Source of the DNA: Bacteroidales bacterium UBA5342
GTDB taxonomy: Bacteria; Bacteroidota; Bacteroidia; Bacteroidales; UBA5342
Length of the DNA stretch: 9,668 bases
Direction of reading: 5' to 3'
Assembly: GCA_002408065.1 (NCBI GenBank)
Contig: DHQI01000116.1
Span: 79,543-89,210, forward strand
Under the pieces are notes generated by a model that saw only the letters and a program-made list of their open reading frames with translations, did no database searches and was not told where the DNA came from. Below are positions 6,103 through 9,668 of the stretch, one piece after another. How positions within the stretch are numbered: the first letter of the stretch is position 1; every line of letters begins with the position of its first letter. Made by a program: the position numbers and the translations under genes.

Positions 6103-7007
6103 TAGTTCAGAATAAAATTATAAGTGATGGTGCCTAGCTGCTTAGCTTGAGCTGTAGGATTCGCGTTGAATTGGGCTTTAAGAGCAGCTTCACGGGCTAA
6201 TTTCCAAAGTTCTGTATCCTGTGTCGTTGAACCTTTAAGAATAGGGGTAGCACTTGTCACTTTACCGTTACGATCTACTGATATCTCTACCACTACAATT
6301 CCTGCTTTTTGAATATTAAAGTTTGGTTTAGGCAATGAACCCACAAGACTACGTCCTGCAAGGGACCAACTACCGCCGGTTCCTAAGCCACTGCCATTAG
6401 AAGTTGTACTGCCGTTTTCAGCTCCTTCATTTCCTGTACCGCCTGTGGCGCCTTGGCTGGTCGAGTTACTGTTTGAGCTCTTTCCAAAAGCTCCGGATAC
6501 CATATCGCTGGCAGCTTTGGCTTTAGCTTCCTGTTCCTGACGTAGGCGTTCTTCTTCCAGCTGTTTCTGGCGTTCTATCTCTTGTTGGCGTTCAATTTCT
6601 TTTTGTCGCTTTATTTCTTCTTGACGTTCTATTTCCTTCTGACGATCAATCTCTTGTTGTCGTTCCAGCTCTTTTTGACGATCTTCTTCAGCTTTCTTTT
6701 TAGCAGCTTCTATGGCAGCAGCTTCCTCAAAATTTTGCGTTTCAATATCCTCTGGCTCATTTGATACTTGTTCAGACTGCTTGGACTGTGGAGGAGGAGG
6801 TGTCGTTTTTACAGGAGGAGTTGTTTTGACCGGTTCTATTGATCCGCTACCACTTACGGTATTACCAAAGTTAATCAGCATACCAGCTTCTTCCTTAGGT
6901 TGCTGTGCCGGCAATCCAAAGAAAAACAGAAGCGCTATGAACACACTCAAAGTAATGGCGGTCCACATTGCAGCTTTGCTATCAATATGTTTGTTGTTTT
7001 GGCTCAA
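6102..7007 (-). CDS. tonB: TonB-family energy transducer with long charged helix
   Basis: Inner-membrane anchored periplasmic protein of 301 residues that would pass proton-motive-force energy from ExbB/ExbD to outer-membrane partners. In order: a short cytoplasmic tail, one membrane anchor at about 14-33, a Pro-rich patch KTTPPVKTTPPPPQ (61-74), a highly charged helix at about 93-167 containing seven hexads of the form RQxE(I/L)E (110-151), a Gly/Ser/Asn-rich linker (170-215), and a TonB-type C-terminal domain at about 222-301 (GIVVVEISVDRNGKVTSATPILKG). The charged helix resembles TolA domain II, so TonB and TolA roles are both possible; the C-terminus favours TonB. The start is TTG at 7007, 12 nt after the exbD stop. 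An ATG at codon 14 is too close to the membrane helix and would drop the conserved-looking NNKHI tail. Confidence 0.8.
   Translation of the reverse strand: MSQNNKHIDSKAAMWTAITLSVFIALLFFFGLPAQQPKEEAGMLINFGNTVSGSGSIEPVKTTPPVKTTPPPPQSKQSEQVSNEPEDIETQNFEEAAAIEAAKKKAEEDRQKELERQQEIDRQKEIERQEEIKRQKEIERQQEIERQKQLEEERLRQEQEAKAKAASDMVSGAFGKSSNSNSTSQGATGGTGNEGAENGSTTSNGSGLGTGGSWSLAGRSLVGSLPKPNFNIQKAGIVVVEISVDRNGKVTSATPILKGSTTQDTELWKLAREAALKAQFNANPTAQAKQLGTITYNFILN
6555..6680 (-). repeat. Seven 18-bp coding repeats in tonB
   Basis: Seven consecutive 18-nt units encode the hexads RQKELE, RQQEID, RQKEIE, RQEEIK, RQKEIE, RQQEIE and RQKQLE. Synonymous codons vary between units (CGT, CGA and CGC for Arg; CAA and CAG for Gln), so the repeat is conserved at the protein level rather than freshly duplicated. 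Confidence 0.85.
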
Positions 7008-7019
7008 AGATGGGAAGAA

Positions 7020-7412
7020 TTACTGTGCCCTGGTAGCTAATATTAGCTTAAACTCATTTCTTTTACAAATATTCATCACCTTAACCAGTTCTTTGGTCGG
7101 AACTGATTCGTCAACATGTAAAGAGATATAAATCTCAGGATCATCGTTTACCTTAGCTTGCAGTATACCTTCTATAGCGTTAAAATCTACCTGCTGAGTT
7201 TCCACAAAGTAGCGAAGATCTTCGGTGATACTAACAGTTGTCAGAGGTTTAGCCGAAGTCTGGTTTTTGCTTTGAGGTAATAGTAGTTTCAAAGCATTAG
7301 GATGCACCATTGTAGAGGTTACCATAAAGAATACAAGTAACAAAAACACGATGTCAGTCATCGACGACATGCTGAAAGAGGCATCTATTTTGGTTCTTCT
7401 TTTTAAAGACAT
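7020..7412 (-). CDS. exbD: ExbD/TolR biopolymer transport protein
   Basis: A 130-residue inner-membrane protein with one transmembrane helix (about 17-36) and a periplasmic domain. The helix carries the essential, protonatable aspartate in the signature SSMTDIVFLLLVFFMV (Asp20), which in the ExbB-ExbD motor works with pore-lining threonines of ExbB in proton flow. The periplasmic part (about 60-130) has the expected pattern, including YISLHVDESVPTKELVKVMNICKRNEF before a short C-terminal strand. It lies between exbB (78 nt upstream, containing an AT-rich hairpin) and the TonB-like gene (12 nt downstream, in the same reading frame after the TAA). ExbD and TolR cannot be separated by sequence alone; the company of a TonB-type protein favours ExbD. 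Confidence 0.9.
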   Translation of the reverse strand: MSLKRRTKIDASFSMSSMTDIVFLLLVFFMVTSTMVHPNALKLLLPQSKNQTSAKPLTTVSITEDLRYFVETQQVDFNAIEGILQAKVNDDPEIYISLHVDESVPTKELVKVMNICKRNEFKLILATRAQ

Positions 7413-7437
7413 GCTTGAGATTCAAAATTTCGAATTC

Positions 7438-7492
7438 AAAATTCAATTTTACTATAACAGAATGGCTTTTGTTATTTAAAAATTGAAATTTT
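7438..7492 (-). other. AT-rich hairpin between exbB and exbD
   Basis: AAAATTCAATTTT (7438-7450) is complementary to AAAATTGAAATTTT (7479-7492) except for a one-base bulge, and an inner pair ATAACA (7454-7459) and TGTTAT (7470-7475) extends the fold. The hairpin covers most of the exbB-exbD spacer and reaches the exbB stop codon. It has no GC-rich core, so it is not a typical terminator; it may affect mRNA stability or the relative amounts of the two proteins. Confidence 0.4.
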
Positions 7493-8174
7493 AACTAGCT
7501 GGTTCATTGAGTACATCAAGGAAAGCCATTGTTTCAGATTCCAGGTTGTAAACCACACGCTCTATTCTTGCTACCAAGTAGTTATAGGCAAAGTAAGCAA
7601 TAATACCTACAATAAGGCCAGCAACTGTAGTTACCATAGCCGTATAAATACCGGATGACAGCAATGCTACATCAATATTGTTACCAGCCGAAGCCATGTC
7701 GTAGAAGGCACGAATCATACCTATGACAGTCCCGAGAAAACCAATCATAGGTGCACCACCCGATACTGACGCCAGTATGGGTAATCTTCTTTCTAAGCGA
7801 CCTATTTCCAAGTTACCGACATTCTCGATAGCTGCGTTGATATCATTCAGCGGTCGACCAAGGCGGCTGAGCCCTTTGGCAACCATACGTGAGACAGGCG
7901 TATCGGAGTTTTCGCAAAGAGCTTTTGCGGCATCTATATTACCCGACTGTATTTTATCTTTAATGCGCTCCATGAAAGTGTCATCTTGTTTAGAAGCTTT
8001 CTTAATGGCAAAGTAACGCTCAAAAAAGATATAAACCCCCATCACTAATAAAAACGCCAAAGGGTACATTATCCACCCCCCTTTAAGGGCCATATCAATG
8101 GCCTGAAGCGATAATTCTTCGGTGGCTGCAGTATCCGCTACTGCTGTCATATCCGGAACCTGTAGAAGTATCAT
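7491..8174 (-). CDS. exbB: MotA/TolQ/ExbB proton channel protein
   Basis: Inner-membrane channel subunit of 227 residues that, with ExbD, uses the proton gradient to drive TonB-type transducers. Three membrane helices are seen at about 32-52, 132-156 and 178-203, with a cytoplasmic region at about 58-130 between the first and second. The family signature is clear: GGAPMIGFLGTVIGMIRAF (139-157, Thr149) and SSGIYTAMVTTVAGLIVGI (173-191, Thr182/Thr183), the threonines corresponding to pore residues of E. coli ExbB. An N-terminal periplasmic stretch of about 30 residues precedes helix 1, as in other Bacteroidota ExbB proteins. The ATG at 8174 is 15 nt after the stop of the Wzz-like gene, indicating one operon. 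Confidence 0.92.
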   Translation of the reverse strand: MILLQVPDMTAVADTAATEELSLQAIDMALKGGWIMYPLAFLLVMGVYIFFERYFAIKKASKQDDTFMERIKDKIQSGNIDAAKALCENSDTPVSRMVAKGLSRLGRPLNDINAAIENVGNLEIGRLERRLPILASVSGGAPMIGFLGTVIGMIRAFYDMASAGNNIDVALLSSGIYTAMVTTVAGLIVGIIAYFAYNYLVARIERVVYNLESETMAFLDVLNEPAS

Positions 8175-8189
8175 AAAAAAAATTAATTC

Positions 8190-9509
8190 TTAGTTTTTAA
8201 AGTCCTCTAGCAAATCTTTCACATCGAAAATACTTTCAAATTCACGTCTTCTCATCAATACAAAGATTACAAGTGCTATTGGAATCAACATAAAGAGCAC
8301 TTTTTTGGCATAAAATGTCAATGAGTTAGCTCTGGCTGCGGTGTTATTCAAGTTACCAACAAATACGATTGGTTCCGTATTATAAATCAGGGTACTTTTA
8401 GATTTTACAGCATTCTCTTTAAGATTGATAATTTCTTCGTGATACAAACGCTTATCTTTTTGATCAGGAGATGCTTTCAATTCAAAATCACCTATTTTTA
8501 AACCACCTAGCAGGTTTTGCTGTTCTTCTTTTTGTTTTTCGATGAAGTATTCGTAGTACTGTAAGCTATCCAACACATTGGCCTGATCCTGATAGACGTT
8601 TACCATTCCGTTCATCGTATTTAGTCTGCTCTCATTCAAGCTTTTGATGAAATTGTGATTATAGAGATAATCCAGAAGTGCTGTTTGCACTTCATCAGTA
8701 ATGGTCTGATCCCATACCTGAAGTCTTACATTGAAACGATCGGTCATGCGATAGGCCATACTATCTTTTTCTTCGTCGATAATGTAATCATTGTTGTAAT
8801 CTACTAAATCGGCTATACCATCGCCATTTTCATCTATCAACCAAGAGGCTCTAAGGCTAATAATGTTGTTATAAATCTCTGGTGGAAGATTCAGGTCATT
8901 GTTCAAAGTGATTTTTAAAGAGTCGTTAGGAATAGAAATAGAGTTGATTATTTGTATGATTTCCTGACTGCTGGTAATACGCGAAATACCATAACCGTCA
9001 GAATTATAATAGGGCTCATTACTATTGTAAAGGTAGTAGGTTCCACCTACAGCTATTGCAGCCACAATTACTACAAATTTCCAGGAGTTTAGGCCGAACA
9101 TAAACAGGCGGAAAAATAGAATAAAAACCAACTTAATGCTTTTCCATAGAAAGGAGAAAAGAGAGATAGAACCTTTTTTAACCGATTTAGCAACATTACC
9201 TGATACTTCTAAAAGGTCAATTTCCTTTTCCTTCTCTTTGATGTCTTCGTAAACCTCTTTCGCTTTTTCTGCAGCAGAACTTTTCCCTACATTTCCTATC
9301 TTTTCTTTTAATGTACTGGTGCTCGAACCTCCAACAGAAGGTTTTCCGATGGTTGTTTCGCCTTTTTCGTTAATATTAATTTCAATGGTAACATTACCAT
9401 TTTTCATAGCGGATTGACTATCTTCTCCTGTTTTGAAGTTCAGTTCTTTATCAGCATCCCCTTTAATATTAATCTCATTGGAGGTGTTTTCTTTATTCTT
9501 ATCAGCCAT
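8190..9509 (-). CDS. Wzz-like two-anchor membrane protein with EF-hand-like loop
   Basis: A 439-residue inner-membrane protein, not certainly identified. A polar, probably cytoplasmic N-terminus (1-112) contains a charged helix (EKAKEVYEDIKEKEKEIDLL, about 81-100). It is followed by two hydrophobic stretches (115-140 and 143-161), a periplasmic domain (about 163-402) with coiled-coil-prone segments near 300-335, a C-terminal membrane helix (403-419) and a short basic/acidic tail. This N-anchor, periplasmic coil, C-anchor plan resembles Wzz-type polysaccharide co-polymerases, as do SSQEIIQIINSI and the NSLTFYAKKVLFMLIPIALVIF end, but the cytoplasmic N-terminus is unusually long. Residues 226-237 read DENGDGIADLVD, a good calcium-loop pattern. 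It is the first gene of the cluster with exbB, exbD and tonB. An alternative is an uncharacterised structural partner of the motor. Confidence 0.55.
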   Translation of the reverse strand: MADKNKENTSNEINIKGDADKELNFKTGEDSQSAMKNGNVTIEININEKGETTIGKPSVGGSSTSTLKEKIGNVGKSSAAEKAKEVYEDIKEKEKEIDLLEVSGNVAKSVKKGSISLFSFLWKSIKLVFILFFRLFMFGLNSWKFVVIVAAIAVGGTYYLYNSNEPYYNSDGYGISRITSSQEIIQIINSISIPNDSLKITLNNDLNLPPEIYNNIISLRASWLIDENGDGIADLVDYNNDYIIDEEKDSMAYRMTDRFNVRLQVWDQTITDEVQTALLDYLYNHNFIKSLNESRLNTMNGMVNVYQDQANVLDSLQYYEYFIEKQKEEQQNLLGGLKIGDFELKASPDQKDKRLYHEEIINLKENAVKSKSTLIYNTEPIVFVGNLNNTAARANSLTFYAKKVLFMLIPIALVIFVLMRRREFESIFDVKDLLEDFKN

Positions 9510-9549
9510 TTTTAAGTGTGATTGGTTTAACCTTATTATTTGAGTTTTA

Positions 9550-9581
9550 CAAATAAAACAAATATTAGCATCTCTTTCAAA
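9550..9581 (-). promoter_or_regulatory. Bacteroidota-type promoter of the minus-strand cluster
   Basis: On the minus strand TTTG (complement of 9578-9581) is followed after 20 nt by TTTATTTG (complement of 9550-9557), which matches TAnnTTTG at all but one fixed position. The spacing equals that of the candidate promoter at 4946-4977. Transcription would begin near 9543, about 35 nt before the ATG at 9509, and could cover all five genes. Confidence 0.5.
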
Positions 9582-9647
9582 TATTTATCTTAACTAATTC
9601 GTAAATGCAGCATTATTAACGTGTTTTTAACAGAATATTCTTGATCT

Positions 9648-9668
9648 AATGAGTGAATGATAGAATGA
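9648..9668. repeat. Partial AATGA-N3 octamer array at window edge
   Basis: AATGAGTG (9648-9655), AATGATAG (9656-9663) and AATGA (9664-9668) repeat with an 8-nt period and continue beyond the window. The core and period match the array after lpxB (4084-4123). The array lies upstream of the minus-strand cluster; its full length cannot be seen. Confidence 0.5.

Noticed and set aside
6712..7131. A 139-codon + strand open frame across tonB and exbD
   Set aside because: It is antisense to two well-supported genes; its composition (Gly, Cys and Ser runs) mirrors the Pro-rich and membrane codons of the opposite strand.
7723..8016. A 97-codon + strand open frame within exbB
   Set aside because: Antisense shadow of the conserved ExbB coding sequence, with no start signal or domain of its own.

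Overview
This window looks like chromosomal DNA from a member of the Bacteroidota. The base composition is AT-rich, ribosome-binding sites are A/T-rich and lack a clear Shine-Dalgarno core, and the two best promoter candidates fit the Bacteroidota pattern (TTTG about 20 nt upstream of a TAnnTTTG-like box). Several proteins have a Bacteroidota flavour: a BatE-like TPR/SH3 protein, an LpxB beginning GERSGDLHASNL, and a methyltransferase carrying the KGYGIHSPFAF signature. I cannot assign a genus.

Layout. The left part (1-5284) is on the + strand. It holds the 3' end of rfbA (dTDP-sugar synthesis), a strong intrinsic terminator, prmC (release-factor methylation), an isolated batE-like gene, a six-helix VC0807-family membrane protein, a 306-bp nested inverted repeat resembling a non-autonomous mobile element, lpxB (lipid A), a short octamer repeat array, a PAP2-type membrane phosphatase, and a small helix-turn-helix protein with its own promoter. 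The right part (5338-9509) is a tight five-gene cluster on the - strand, read right to left from a promoter near 9550-9581: a large Wzz-like membrane protein, ExbB, ExbD, a TonB-like transducer and a SAM-dependent methyltransferase. The two halves converge on one terminator at 5309-5338.

How the genes fit together. Much of the window serves the cell envelope: rfbA feeds deoxysugar nucleotides to surface polysaccharide, lpxB makes lipid A disaccharide, the PAP2 protein could recycle undecaprenyl pyrophosphate or dephosphorylate lipid A, and the minus-strand cluster joins a proton-motive-force motor to a two-membrane-anchor, Wzz-like periplasmic protein. That last link is inferred only from gene order.

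Most notable non-coding features: the nested palindromic element at 2635-2940; AATGA-N3 octamer arrays at 4084-4123 and at the right edge (9648-9668); and AT-rich hairpins and spacer repeats between genes. Two gene starts should be trimmed: prmC starts at 227, because the upstream extension is the rfbA terminator hairpin, and the VC0807-family gene starts at 1923. The TonB-like gene appears to start with TTG.
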